Below, one piece after another: positions 11,640-22,010 of a DNA stretch of 64,000 nucleotides. The notes beneath the pieces are model-generated. The model was not told the origin of the DNA. It did not search any database and saw only the letters and a list, made by a program, of their open reading frames with translations. Every line of letters begins with the position of its first letter. Positions within the stretch are counted from its first letter, which is position 1. Origin of the DNA: Channallabes apus (Eukaryota > Chordata > Actinopteri > Siluriformes > Clariidae); NCBI GenBank assembly GCA_030522415.1, contig CM060121.1:16470142-16534141 (forward strand), given 5' to 3'. The translations under genes and the position numbers were made by a program.

Positions 11640-12360
11640 TGCCAGGTCTCGATGCTTAATTCCGATTTGTTGCCTATATCTGATTTTTTTGACCGTCTGT
11701 TTACACGTTCTTTTAACTGTGACTCATATCCGATTCACGTGTTTACACTCGCCGTACCATCTGAAACATCACACATACTTAAAGGGAGTTTCTTGCGCTA
11801 CACACTAGCCAAGATAGAAGAAGGTGAAATATGCTTAACGCTATCTCTGCTATATATGCAAAGTTCGCGCACCATGGTTTTAAAACGGAGGAGGAGAAAA
11901 AAAACGGCATAATTGCAGCCTGCGCATATGCTTTATTCACCAAATACTGATTTAATGTTATTTAGCCCAAATAAGCATTAACACAAGGCGTGTGTGTGTT
12001 GGGGGGGGGGGGGGGGGGCGTTGTTCTTTTCCTTTTCCATGTCACCTGCGATGTTATAATTCCACACGCGCTTCCACCGGAGAATAACATTACGTCATTA
12101 AACCGCGAAGAAGTCGCAGTTTTAATGACATACAGAACACAATGCCTCAGGAAATCCGATCTGTCTGTTTACACGACAATCACATTAGCACATATCTGAT
12201 TTATATCCGATTTATTTCCACATATGAAGGAGGCCTGAAATCGATCTCGAAATATCGGAATGCATGCGTTTTTTTCCTGTTTACACGGACACAGAACATA
12301 TCCGATATGTGTCACATATGAGCAAAAAATCGGAATTGGGTCGCATTCACCTGGCAGTGT
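11640..12360 (+). repeat. Array unit 2, direct copy of unit 1
   Basis: It runs from TGCCAGGTCTCGATGCTTAA to ACCTGGCAGTGT and follows unit 1 without spacer, having lost the outer bases of its left terminal repeat. It carries a run of 18 G at 12001-12018 where unit 1 has only a short G tract, and a 12-bp insertion near 12205. Confidence 0.8.
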
Positions 12361-12389
12361 TAGGCTACGTTTACACTGCCAGGTGAATG
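12344..12389. repeat. 17-bp-arm palindrome at unit 2/unit 3 junction
   Basis: CATTCACCTGGCAGTGT at 12344-12360 is exactly inverted at 12373-12389 around a 12-base spacer. It marks the head-to-head join of two terminal repeats. Confidence 0.9.
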
Positions 12390-12738
12390 AGAATAACGTA
12401 TATAATAATATAGTAATATAATAATGTTATTCTCCGGTGGAAGCGCGTGTTGAATTACAACATCGCAGGTGACATGGAAAAGGAAAAGAACAGCGCCCCC
12501 CCCCCCCCCCCCCCCCCCCAATTAAATCAGTATTTGATGAATTAAGCATATGTGCAGGCTGCAATTATGCTGTTTTTTCCCTCCTCCACCGTTTTAAAAC
12601 CATGGTGACGGTTCGTGAAGTTTGCATACTGTATATAGCAGAGTGTTAAGCATATTTCACCTTCATCTTCACCTTTAAGTATGCGCGATATTTCAGATGG
12701 TATGGCGAGTGTAAACACGTGAATCGGATATGAGTAGA
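12361..12738 (-). repeat. Array unit 3, partial inverted copy
   Basis: The sequence from the terminal repeat at 12362 to about 12738 is the reverse complement of the left 60 percent of units 1 and 2. It contains 24 C at 12496-12519, matching the G run of unit 2. The part next to the junction has been replaced by a short AT-rich stretch with internal symmetry around 12390-12430. Confidence 0.8.
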
Positions 12739-13184
12739 CAATCTTGAAAGTGCAGTCTTGTCTTTGACAACTGATTTCATTAAATTAACTAGTGGTTGTG
12801 AGACTGTGAGCGACAGGTCATGCTCCGCTATGAAAGAACATAGGCGCACTTTTACATCGCGCACACGGTCGGCCACAGATGTGTGAATCTCCGTTGTGGT
12901 TCTTGTCGCAGCAGACAGGGAGCATGTGTACTGTAGAGCACGAACCGCAGCATTGTGACGAGCTGCTGACTGATGGCGAACTCGCACCTTTTTTTGCCAT
13001 TATTGCCATATTGAAGTTTCCTGTGGCATACTGTGCAGAGACACCTACCTGGATGTTTGATTTTTTTAGTCCACAAACTAAAAGGCTTGCCATTCTCCCC
13101 AATTTCGCTAAGCCAAGCCCATCTCCATTTATTTATTTTTTTTACACTTTTATCAATCTCCGAAACATCGGAGCCTTCCTGCAT
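12739..13184 (-). pseudogene. hAT transposase 5' remnant with BED finger
   Basis: From 13184 down, the minus strand encodes a lysine/tryptophan-rich start, then WLSEIGENGKPFSLWTKKIK and CLCTVCHRKLQYGNNGKK. This resembles a BED-type zinc finger, with aromatic residues followed by C-x2-C. After a frameshift near 12980 it continues HNAAVRALQYTCSLSAATRT and VRLCSFIAEHDLSLTVSQPL, the usual start of the hAT dimerisation/catalytic region. The frame ends at the border of array unit 3, so the catalytic core and the C-terminal dimerisation motif are absent. The family call rests on the BED-like finger plus the hAT-type ends. Confidence 0.72.
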
Positions 13185-13189
13185 TAAGT

Positions 13190-14400
13190 GTGTCCATGCT
13201 ATCTTAAATATAGTTATACCTCAGCCTGACATGTAGTTCTTCAAAACTAAACCAAAACCCGGAGTGGATCCATACCGGAGTGATAACAAAACGCTTAGAG
13301 TGGAGAGGAACGTGCAGTCGCTCCACTCCAGGCTTTGATCACATCCTCCTCAGCAGGCTGAATACACTGTCTTTTCTTAATTTAACACCCATGTAAGCCT
13401 ATATATACACAGCATTAAAATTATGAAAAGTGAATTTTAAACATTAAGGACAGGCGGAACAGTGTGATTGACGGAAATCCGTCGTAACGACGGAGAACTT
13501 TAATCCCTGTGATCTTATAAATCATAAAAAGCACATGTTGTTTAAAAAGTATAGGCTGCTGCCTGCATGTTTAGTTTTGCTTATCTTAAACTTTACCAGA
13601 AGGTTCCTGCTCTGACTCTAACGCTGAACTGTCCATCACCTCTACTGTAGCTCAACAGCAGGAGCATTTGCAGCACTAGTGCTACTGCTGCTTCCTTCCT
13701 CACCTTTTCTAAATAAAATAAATAAACAAACAAACATTGTAGGCTGCATATTGTAGACTAGAAATGAAAAATCTAAATAACTAATACTGTATTCTTTTCC
13801 ATACCATCTACTTGATTTATTTATTATTTAAAACAATTTGACCCACTAACACTATTCTGTCTACTTTTTATTCATTTTTATTTATTATATGAAAAATATC
13901 CTACATGTAGCCGAAACGAGACTTGACACAGCACAGCAGCACTTACATATTGTTGCTCGTTTGTTGGTTTATTTTTAACTATTGTGATTATCTAAGTGAT
14001 TTGGATGAAAGTGTTCGTCTGCCAAATTATTATAAATATAATGTAAATCTTGACCGACCTGTTCCCTTACTGGCGAACATGGCTGGGATTTTGCAGCAGC
14101 TTGCTGCGTCTGCGGCAATACGCTCTCTCTCTGCTCCTCCTTTGTGTTTACGCTCCATTTTTTGAACGATGATTAGTCAGATATACCCTGTCTCTGGATA
14201 TAGCCAGATATCAGGCAGTGCGTCGCTGACGTTGGGTCATGTGGGGGGTCATGTGGGAGTGGAATTTTCCCTCCTGATCTTCTAATTTTCCCTTCCCTTT
14301 CCATTGCCTGATTCGTAGATTGAGAGTTCCGTCAATTAATTCGTAGTTGCACACCAGCCTATCACATGCCAGGCTGATCGTCTGTACAGCGGCAGCCGGC
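13190..14400. other. hAT interior without recognised gene
   Basis: Upstream part of the hAT element on the minus strand, probably 5' non-coding or first-exon sequence. I see no intact frame or other insertion. Confidence 0.4.
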
Positions 14401-14473
14401 AGGCCAGAACGACCGTCAGGCCACCGGGAAATGTCCCGGTGCTCCCGATGGCCAGTCCGCCCCTGCTAACAAT

Positions 14474-14510
14474 TTAGTTTGACAATTTAGTATCAGCCAG
14501 CATACAGTAT
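14474..14510 (-). mobile_element. L2 copy A, last recognisable segment
   Basis: TTAGTTTGACAATTTAG directly after the hAT target duplication resumes the L2 homology broken at 10012, as judged against copy B around 19105. The match fades after about 35 bases. Confidence 0.6.
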
Positions 14511-14514
14511 AAAC

Positions 14515-14563
14515 AGTAGTTGTAGCAGTAGCAGTAGTAGTAATAGTAGTAGTAGTAGTAGTA
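14515..14563. repeat. (TAG)n microsatellite
   Basis: An imperfect trinucleotide run of TAG/CAG units, perfect over the last eight or so. Confidence 0.9.
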
Positions 14564-15194
14564 GAGGCAGACATGACCTAGTTCTTCCTACAATGGTGAG
14601 CCAAAAGTCCAGGAGGTAATATGTTATTTCCTGTGTACAGCCATGTGAGGCTTAAGACATTCTCTATGTTTTGCCATAGTTTTTTTCCCTCCTGCTTTGC
14701 GCCAGAAGAGTCAAATCCCACACTATCATCTCCTGTCACCTCAAGAGCATTTCTCAGCTATCCCTCCCCTTATTCCAACATCCGAAGATCCAAATTTGGA
14801 TTGTTAAGCCTTAAATAATTTAGGGTGTAAGATAAGCAAAGGAACAGAGACACATAAATTAAGAAGAGAAATTTAGAACTAGCCAACAAAGACAAGCAAA
14901 TAGTTTCACAATAGCTAATTATTTAAATATGTGATACATACTCTGTACCCCAGCTTAATCAGAAGATTAATCAAGAGACATTCTGGTATAAAATGAAGAG
15001 GGAAGAAAACAAATTGAATTTGGTGAGTCAAAATATCTTGCATTTCCCTGTAACTGCTGCAGGAAGAATCAAAAAAGGAAAAGAAAAAAAAACACTGAAC
15101 TATATATTGTCATAATTTAGGCGACTGTGTCAGAAAAGTAAATGGCAGTCAAATAGATTATTTTCTTTACAATGTGCAACCAGACCTTTATGTA
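14564..15194. other. Unassigned sequence
   Basis: No gene or known repeat recognised. A 65-codon plus-strand frame at 14621-14818 shows nothing familiar. Confidence 0.45.
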
Positions 15195-15579
15195 CTGTGT
15201 CTTGCAAAAGTATTCGGCCCCTTGAACTTTTCCACATTTTGTCACATTACAGCCACAAATATGAATCAATTTAATTGGAATTCCATGTGAAAGACCAATA
15301 CAAAGTGGTGTACACGTGAGAAGTGGAACGAAAATCATACATGATTCCAAACATTTTTTACAAATAAATAACTGAAAAGTGGGGTGTGCGTAATTATTCA
15401 GCCCCCTTGGTCTGAGTGTAGTCAGTTGCCCATAGACATTGCCTGATGAGTGCTAATGACTAAATAGAGTGCACCTGTGTGTAATCTAATGTCAGTACAA
15501 ATACAGCTGCTCCACACTCTTATGAATGTGACAAAATGTGGAAAAGTTCAAGGGGGCCGAATACTTTTGCAACCCACTG
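15195..15579. mobile_element. Tc1-type MITE, 385 bp
   Basis: The ends are inverted repeats: CTTGCAAAAGTATTCGGCCC...CCACATTTTGTCAC on the left and the mirrored GTGACAAAATGTGG...CCGAATACTTTTGCAACCCACTG on the right. Both borders carry TA (15193-15194, 15580-15581). There is no transposase between them. It is a non-autonomous relative of the Tc1 family whose remnant follows at 15931. Confidence 0.88.
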
Positions 15580-15581
15580 TA

Positions 15582-15930
15582 TTTAGGACAGAGGCAGTAA
15601 TGCATTGCTAATATATTTTGTTTATACATTTCAATGTGTAAACAATAATTTGCAGATACCTACAGTAATCATCTTGATAAATTAGCACTTGTCAGGTGGT
15701 TGGATATACTGTAGTAGGCAGCAAGTTAACAGTGCAACCTAAACACTGATAAACAGGTTATATGTTGTACACCCGAGGTTGTATTTGTCTAATACTGACC
15801 TGCGATGATTAAATGATTGTTATTATGTTTTTATGAATAGTAAAAAAAAATTTTTTTTTAAACAGTAATAAAAGAGGAAATGCTTTTAAACAAACACAAT
15901 AAACGGCAATAAATATTCACAACAAACTTT
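15582..15930. other. Unassigned AT-rich sequence
   Basis: Nothing recognised apart from A and T runs near 15842-15860. Confidence 0.4.
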
Positions 15931-16536
15931 TCTTTTAATTTTTATAAATATCTGAAAGGTGTGGCGTGCATTTATACAGTATTCAGCCCCTTTACTCTGA
16001 TACCCCAAACTAAATTCCAGTGGAATTAGTAAATAAAGTCAACTCAAGTGTTTAATTTAATCTCAGTGTAAATGCAGCTGTTCTGTGAAGCCCTCAGAGG
16101 TTTGTTAGAGAACATTAGTAAACAAACCATGAAGCCCAAGGAACACACCAGACAGGTCAAGAACTTGTGGAGAAGTTTAAAGCAAGCTGAGGTAATAAGA
16201 AATATCCCAAGCTTTGGACATCTAATCAAGCATTGTTCAATCCTTCAAACTAAAAATGGAAAGAGCATGCTCAGGTGGGATAATCTGTCCACAAAACAAC
16301 TATTAGTCATGCACTCCACACATCTGGCCTTTAGTAAGGATTGGCAAGGAGAAAGGAATTATTGAAAGAAGTCCAACAGCAAACATGTGGTGCATGAAGG
16401 TGCTCTGGTCAGACCAACATTTTTGGCAAGTTGCACCAATGTGAATGCTTTTTTCAGCAGGGACAAGGATGAGGTGATAAGAGGATGAATGGCACCAAAT
16501 ACAGGGAAATCTGAGAAGTAAACCTGTTAGACTTTT
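15931..16536 (+). mobile_element. Tc1-like remnant, 5' part
   Basis: Decayed 5' half of a Tc1 element, including the subterminal block AAATATCTGAAAGGTGTGGC and a transposase start MKPKEHTRQVKNLWRSLKQA. Helix-turn-helix traces follow, then collapsed pieces of the middle of the gene with large internal deletions. The 3' half lies at 20330-21152 on the other side of L2 copy B, so the LINE inserted into this transposon. Confidence 0.82.
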
Positions 16537-19500
16537 TTCAATTCAATTCAATTCAATTTTATTTATATAGCGCTTTTAACAATGGTCATTGTCTCAAAGC
16601 AGCTTCACAAAAATTAAAGAAATTTAGCAAAAAAATAAAATAATAATAATAATAGAAAAGAAAATAATTGGAAGTGTGTCTGTGTGAGAAAAATGTGCAG
16701 ATAATAATAATGAGACGAATGAATGAAATTTCTCTGATGAGCAAGCCAAGGGTGACGGCGACGGTGGCAAGGAAAAACTCCCTGAGATGGCATTAGGGAG
16801 AAACCTTGAGAGGAACCAGACTCAACAGGGAACCCATCCTCATTTGGGCGATAACAGATAGAAATGATATAACATCTTGTGTGTTGTGCAGGTGAAAACT
16901 CAATATGACAGAAATTATTTAAATTGACATGAAGACCAGCAGTTCAGCATAGGGACGAGTCGGTAGGTGCAGAGGGCAGATAAGGTCTGGATCACTGAAA
17001 GCACAGGAGCAGCATGTGTAGCTCCAACCATCATAAAGCTGAATCCAGCTGGAGCTGGTCCTTCTCTGGATGCCTCAGGAACCTCGCAGGGTCGGCCTTT
17101 GTCAACTGAAGCTGGCAAAATCTCCTGATGCCTCGGGATGGGTAGAGAAATACAGAACAGATGGGGAGAATTAGCGTAGTTGCCATTCGGGATAGGTGTA
17201 CTGGAGTATGAAATTATGGGATGAGTTATGTGTATGCCAGATTAAAAAGATGCGTATTGAGTCTACTTTTGAACTGAGAAACACTGTCTGAAAGGCTATT
17301 CCAAAGCTTTGGAGCTAAATATGAAAACGCCCTACCCCCTTTTGTAGATTTTGAAATTCTGGGAACTACCAGAAGTCCGGAGCTTTGTGATCTTAAGGCG
17401 CGTGGTGGATTGTAGCGTATCAGAAGACTGGTTAGGTATGTGGGAGCTAAACCATTTAAGGCCTTGTACTGTATGTAAGTAATACTATTTTGTAATTTAT
17501 TCTAAACTGAACAGGTAGCCAGTGCAGGGATGATAATATTGGGGTTATATGATCATATTTTCTGGATCTAGTGAGAACCCTGGCAGCTGCATTTTGGATT
17601 AACTGAAGCTTGTTTATTGAGGATGCAGGACAACCACCTAGTAATGCATTACAATAGTCCAGTCTGGAGGTCATGAATGCATGAACTAGTTTTTCTGCAT
17701 CAGATACGGATAAGATGTTCCTAAGTTTAGCAATATTTCGAAGATGGAAAAAGGCTGTTTTTGTGATATTTGAAATGTGATTTTCAAAAGACAAGTTACT
17801 GTCTAATATCACGCCCAGGTCTTTTACCGCTGAGCTGGTAGTAACAGTACATCCTTCTAAGCGCAGGCTGAATTGTGAAAGCTGTTGTGTGCTGGTTTTT
17901 GGGCCAATAAGTAATATCTCTGTCTTATCTGAATTTACTAAAAGAAAGTTATTGGTCATCCAGTCTTTTATGTCCTGGACACACTCAGTTAATCTAGACA
18001 ACTTAGGTATTTCGTCTGGTTTAGTTGAGATAATATAATATAAATATAATTGGGTATCATCAGCATAACAATGGAAACTAATCCCATGTCTTCTAATGAT
18101 TTTACCCAAGGGAAGCATGTATATTGAGAACAACAGAGGTCCTAAAACTGACCCTTGTGGGACCCCATATTTCACTGGCATTACACCAGACGGTTCTCCA
18201 TTTAGATCTACAAAATGGTAGCAATCAGACAGGTAAGATCTAAACCATTTTAATGCCTGTCCCTGAATACCTATATAATTTTGTAAGCGATCTATGAGAA
18301 TATTATGATCTATAGTGTCGAATGCAGCACTAAGATCGAGCAGGACTAGCAATGAGATGCAGCCTTGGTCTGAAGCTAAAAACAAGTCGTTTGTAATCTT
18401 AACTAGTGCAGTTTCTGTGCTATGATGGGGCCTGAAACCTGACTGAAATTCTTCAAGGATGTTGTTATCCTGCAAGAATGTGCAAATTTGAGCTGATACT
18501 ACTTTTTCTAGTATTTTTTATATGAACGGAAGGTTTGAAATCGGTCTGTAATTTGTTATTTCATTCGCGTCCAAATTAGATTTTTTAAGAAGCGGCTTAA
18601 TAACTGCTAACTTGAAAGGTTTAGGGATGTGACCTAGATGTAATGAAGAATTAATAATGTTTAGAAGTGGCTCTCCAACCGTAAGCATCACTTCTTTTAA
18701 AAATCTGGTTGGGATTGGGTCTAACAGGCACGTTGTTGATTTAGCCGAGGTGATAAGTTTATACAGCTCTTCCTGTCCTATACCTGTAAAGCAGTGAAAA
18801 TCTAAATGTGAAGCTATAGGCTGAACTGGATCGTGAGATACTATTAGAGGTTGAACCTCCATTATTTTCTTCCTGATATTATTGATTTTTTCATTAAAGA
18901 AGTCCATAAAGTCTTCACTTCTAAACTGTGATGGGATACTCTCTGCGGGCATCTTAGGTTTTGTTAGGCGAGCCACTGTACTAAATAAGAACCTGGGATT
19001 GTTTTGGCTTCTTGCTATCAGTTGGCTAAGATGCTCAGTCCTAGCAGTTTTTAGAGCCTGTCTATAGCTGCACATACTGTCTTTATACGCAATTCGAAAA
19101 ACTTCTAATTTAGTTTTCCTCCATTTTCGCTCGAGGTTACGGGTTGCTCTCTTTAGGGCGCGAGTATGACTGTTGTACCACGGTGCAAGTGTTTTATCTC
19201 TGACTTTTTTTAATCTGATGGGAGCAACAGTGTCTAATGTACTGGTAAAAATAGTGCCCATGCTGCTAGTCACTTCATCTAGATCATCTGCATTTAGGGG
19301 TCTAATAAGAAATTGGGACAGATCTGGCAGATTACTTGTGAATCTGTCTTTAGTAGTGGGATTCATATTTCTAACAAATTGATAACGTGGGGAGACACAG
19401 CTAATCTATTCTACGGGTAGAGTATATGTCAGGAGGTGATGATCTGTGATATCATCACTTTGAGGTATGATCTCTATATTAGAGACATCTATACCATGGG

Positions 19501-20310
19501 ATATAATTAAATCTAGCGTATGATTAAAGCAGTGAGTTGCTCCAATTATATTTTGTTTAACCCCAAAGGAATTTAGTAGATCCATAAATGTGAGTGCTAA
19601 AGCGTCGTTAGCATCATCTACATGAATGTTAAAATCTCCTACTATCAACACTTTGTCAGAGTTAACCAATAGGTCTGATAGCAGATGTCCAAATTCTTTT
19701 AGAAAATCGCCATATGGCCCCGGGGGTCTGTACACGGTGGCCAGGGTAAAATATAGCAAGGGTTTATTACGTATTTCATTGAGTGCAACATTAATGATAA
19801 GCACTTCAAATGAATTAAACCTGGGCCTTATTTTCTGAGTAACAGTGAGTACATCATTGTAGATAGTGGCGACACCACCACCGTGACCAATTAGACGGGG
19901 CTCGTGCTTATAGAAATATCCTGACGGAGTAGACTCATTCAGACCAAAATATTAATTTGGTTTAAGCCAGGTTTCGGTGAGACAGAGTGCGTCAAGGCAA
20001 TAATCTGAGATAATTTCATTAACAATAAGTGCTTTAGGCGCAAGGGATCTAATGTTGAGTAGTCCAAACTTTAGAGGTGGATTTTGACTACTTATTTTGC
20101 CTTTTTCTGGTTTTATGGTTATCAGATTGTTTCGGGCAAATTTAACAAATTTATTCTTTTTTCTCACTATTCGGGGAACAGACACAGTTTCTATAGGACA
20201 AGCTATGTGTGTGCGTCTATCACTATGGTGAGTTGTGATGTGGCTAATATGTTTGGAATCTACAGTATGACTTACCGCCAGTCAGATGGTTCGTAGTGTC
20301 CTGGAGATGT
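16537..20310 (-). mobile_element. Near-complete L2-clade LINE, copy B
   Basis: A 3.8-kb minus-strand L2. Its 3' end is the (AATTC)n run at 16537-16556 followed by the shared tail TATATAGCGCTTTTAACAAT. The 3' UTR spans about 16560-17225, and ORF2 then runs up to 20185 with endonuclease and reverse transcriptase domains. No intact upstream ORF1 is visible, so the element is probably truncated just 5' of ORF2. It splits the Tc1 remnant at 16536/20330. Confidence 0.9.
17226..20185 (-). pseudogene. L2 ORF2: endonuclease-reverse transcriptase (copy B)
   Basis: ORF2 makes the nicking endonuclease and reverse transcriptase used for target-primed retrotransposition. In order from 20185: endonuclease motifs FGLLNIRSL, LCLTETWLKP, GDFNIH and TDHHLL (to about 19410); a linker with NNPRFLFSTVARL; RT motifs [30 protein letters not shown] and the catalytic YADD (near 18060); then [14 protein letters not shown] thumb sequence and a C-terminus ending FNLAYT with TAA at 17226-17228. 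One frame holds from 20185 to about 17475 apart from TAA at 19949-19951, TAG at 19406-19408 and TAA at 18518-18520. A short indel near 17470 shifts the last 80 codons. This is the best-preserved LINE in the window. Confidence 0.93.
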
Positions 20311-20329
20311 TGTCAGAGAGGACCGCTGC

Positions 20330-21152
20330 TCCAGACTTGAGACTGGAACGGATGTGCACATCCCAAAAGAACAACGACCCTAAACATACAACCTGAGTTA
20401 CAGTGGAATAGTTTAGATCAGAGCATATTCATGTGTTAGAATGGTCCAGTCAAAATACAGACCTAAATCCAATGAACGCTTGAAAATTGCTTTTCACAGA
20501 CGTGCTACAGGCTGCACAGTGGTGTAGTGGTTAGCACTGTCGCCTTGCACCTTCAGGGTCTGGGTTCAATTCCCCGGCCAGGCTCGATTCCCGTCTGTGT
20601 GTGCATGGAGTTTGCATGTTCTCCCCGTGCTTGGTGGGTTTCCTCCGGGTACTCCGGTTTCCTCCCACAGTCCAAAGATATGCAGGTTAGGCTAATTGGC
20701 GTTCCTAAATTGCCCGTAGTGTGTGAGTGTGTGTATGTGTGTGTGCCCTGCGATGGATTGGCACCCTGTCCAGGGTGTACCCTGAGATAGGCTCCAGGTC
20801 CCCCGCGACCCTGAACACAGGATTAAGCGGTATAGAAGAAGAAGACGTTCAGACGTGCTACATCCAATCTGACTGAGCTTGAGCTATTTTGAAAAGAAAT
20901 ATGGGCTTTTTTCACTCTGTAGATGCGGAAAGCTGGTAGAGACATACCACAAAAAACATGCAGCTGTAATTACAGTGAAAGGTGGTTGTCCAAATTATTA
21001 TCTCAGGAGAGCAGAATACAAATGCACACCACACTTTTCAGATATTTATTTATAAAAATTTTAAACCATTTCTAATCTTCCTTCCACTTCAAAATTATGT
21101 ACTTGTGCTGTGTGTTGGTCTATCACATAAAATACATGACAAAATGTGTGTG
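20330..21152 (+). mobile_element. Tc1-like remnant, 3' part
   Basis: Translating through stops gives AACGACCCTAAACATAC (the NDPKHT box), then HVLEWSSQ and TDLNPM, the region of the second and third catalytic residues. Further on come LTELELF and a subterminal block CACACTTTTCAGATATTTAT. It is the continuation of 15931-16536. A SINE splits it at 20510-20849. Confidence 0.82.
20510..20849 (+). mobile_element. tRNA-derived SINE with 13-bp target duplication
   Basis: Perfect 13-bp direct repeats CAGACGTGCTACA (20497-20509 and 20850-20862) flank the insertion. The head has an internal RNA polymerase III promoter: an A-box-like TGGTTAGCACT and a B box GGTTCAATTCC. The body contains TTTGCATGTTCTCCCCGTGC and TTTCCTCCCACAGTCCAAAG, and the end is GATTAAGCGGTATAGAAGAA, an AG-rich tail. 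It is the youngest layer here, lying inside the Tc1 remnant. Other copies lie at 6127, 38540, 40284, 47062, 56795 and 58606. Confidence 0.9.
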
Positions 21153-21422
21153 TATAAGCAGGGCTCCATCTCAATGTATGATACATAAGCACAACTCTTC
21201 TTAGCAGAGATACGATAAAAACAAAGCATTCAGTTTAATACGGGAGTTTTTGAAATGACTGACAGCTTTAATAATTATAAAAGACGAGTAAGTTTCTGTA
21301 ATTTCATTCTCAATTTAAACAAGAGGTTTTGTTTTTTCATTAGATTTTGTGGCTTCACCTACATGCTTGAGTACAAAATGGTCAAAAAAATCTTTTTAAA
21401 TGACATAATAGTGATTTGATTA

Positions 21423-21425
<3 letters not shown>
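21153..21425. other. Unassigned AT-rich sequence
   Basis: No gene or repeat recognised between the Tc1 remnant and the GT microsatellite. Confidence 0.4.

Positions 21426-21468
<43 letters not shown>
21426..21468. repeat. (GT)n microsatellite
   Basis: A run of about 21 GT units. Confidence 0.95.
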
Positions 21469-21472
<4 letters not shown>

Positions 21473-21699
21473 AGAGAGTCATATAAAAACTTCAGTACTA
21501 TTAAATAAAATTATTATCACTAATCACTAATGTTTATGTGGATTTTTATTCTACTCTTGTACACTTTCCCAGATGAAAGCCATGAAAGGTTCAAATGAAA
21601 GTTTTGACAGTTACATGTTTAAATGCATATGTTTTGTTGTGATGGCTCCAAGTTGATTTAATTAAGCTTATATTTTGTTAATAAAACTGTTCTTCAGAA

Positions 21700-22010
21700 T
21701 GTGACATATTTTGCAGCCATTTTGTATGATCAGTTGCAGCCTCTGCTATTCTGAGAAGGCTTTCTGCTACATTTTGGAGTGTCGCTTGGGGATTCAGCCA
21801 CACGAGCATTTGTGGGACACTAATGTTGAACAAGAGGGCCTGGCACTCAGTCAGAAAATACATTCATCCCAAAAGTGTTCAATGCGGATGAGGTCAGGCC
21901 TCTGTGCAGGCCACTTCCACTCCAAACCACATCTTTATGGACCTCATTTGGTGCACTGGGGCATTGATTTTTTTCCTACTGAAGTTTTCGAGCATAATTT
22001 GGTCAACTGT
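21700..22010 (-). mobile_element. Decayed DNA-transposon fragment
   Basis: The plus strand contains GATTCAGCCACACGAGCATT, GGTCAGGCCTCTGTGCAGGC and TGGTGCACTGGGGCATTG. On the minus strand these correspond to the 3' half of a Tc1/mariner-type transposase gene common in teleosts. The reading frame is destroyed; only a C-terminal piece beginning MYFLTECQALLFNISV is open. Confidence 0.55.

Larger units (their letters stand above)
10013..14465 (-). mobile_element. hAT-superfamily DNA transposon, 4.45 kb
   Basis: The element begins CAGTGGCGGACTGG and ends with the inverted counterpart CCAGTCCGCCCCTG. It is flanked by perfect 8-bp duplications CTAACAAT at 10005-10012 and 14466-14473. The 8-bp duplication and CAG...CTG ends are diagnostic of hAT. 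L2 copy A reads through if the element is removed. Inside it are a decayed transposase 5' end (minus strand) and an array of a second repeat family (10915-12738) that occupies the place where the rest of the transposase would be, so the copy is non-autonomous. Confidence 0.9.

Noticed and set aside
10890..12199. Pairs of similar open frames that might look like duplicated genes
   Set aside because: The similarity reflects duplication of whole non-coding repeat units; the frames have no start context or domain.
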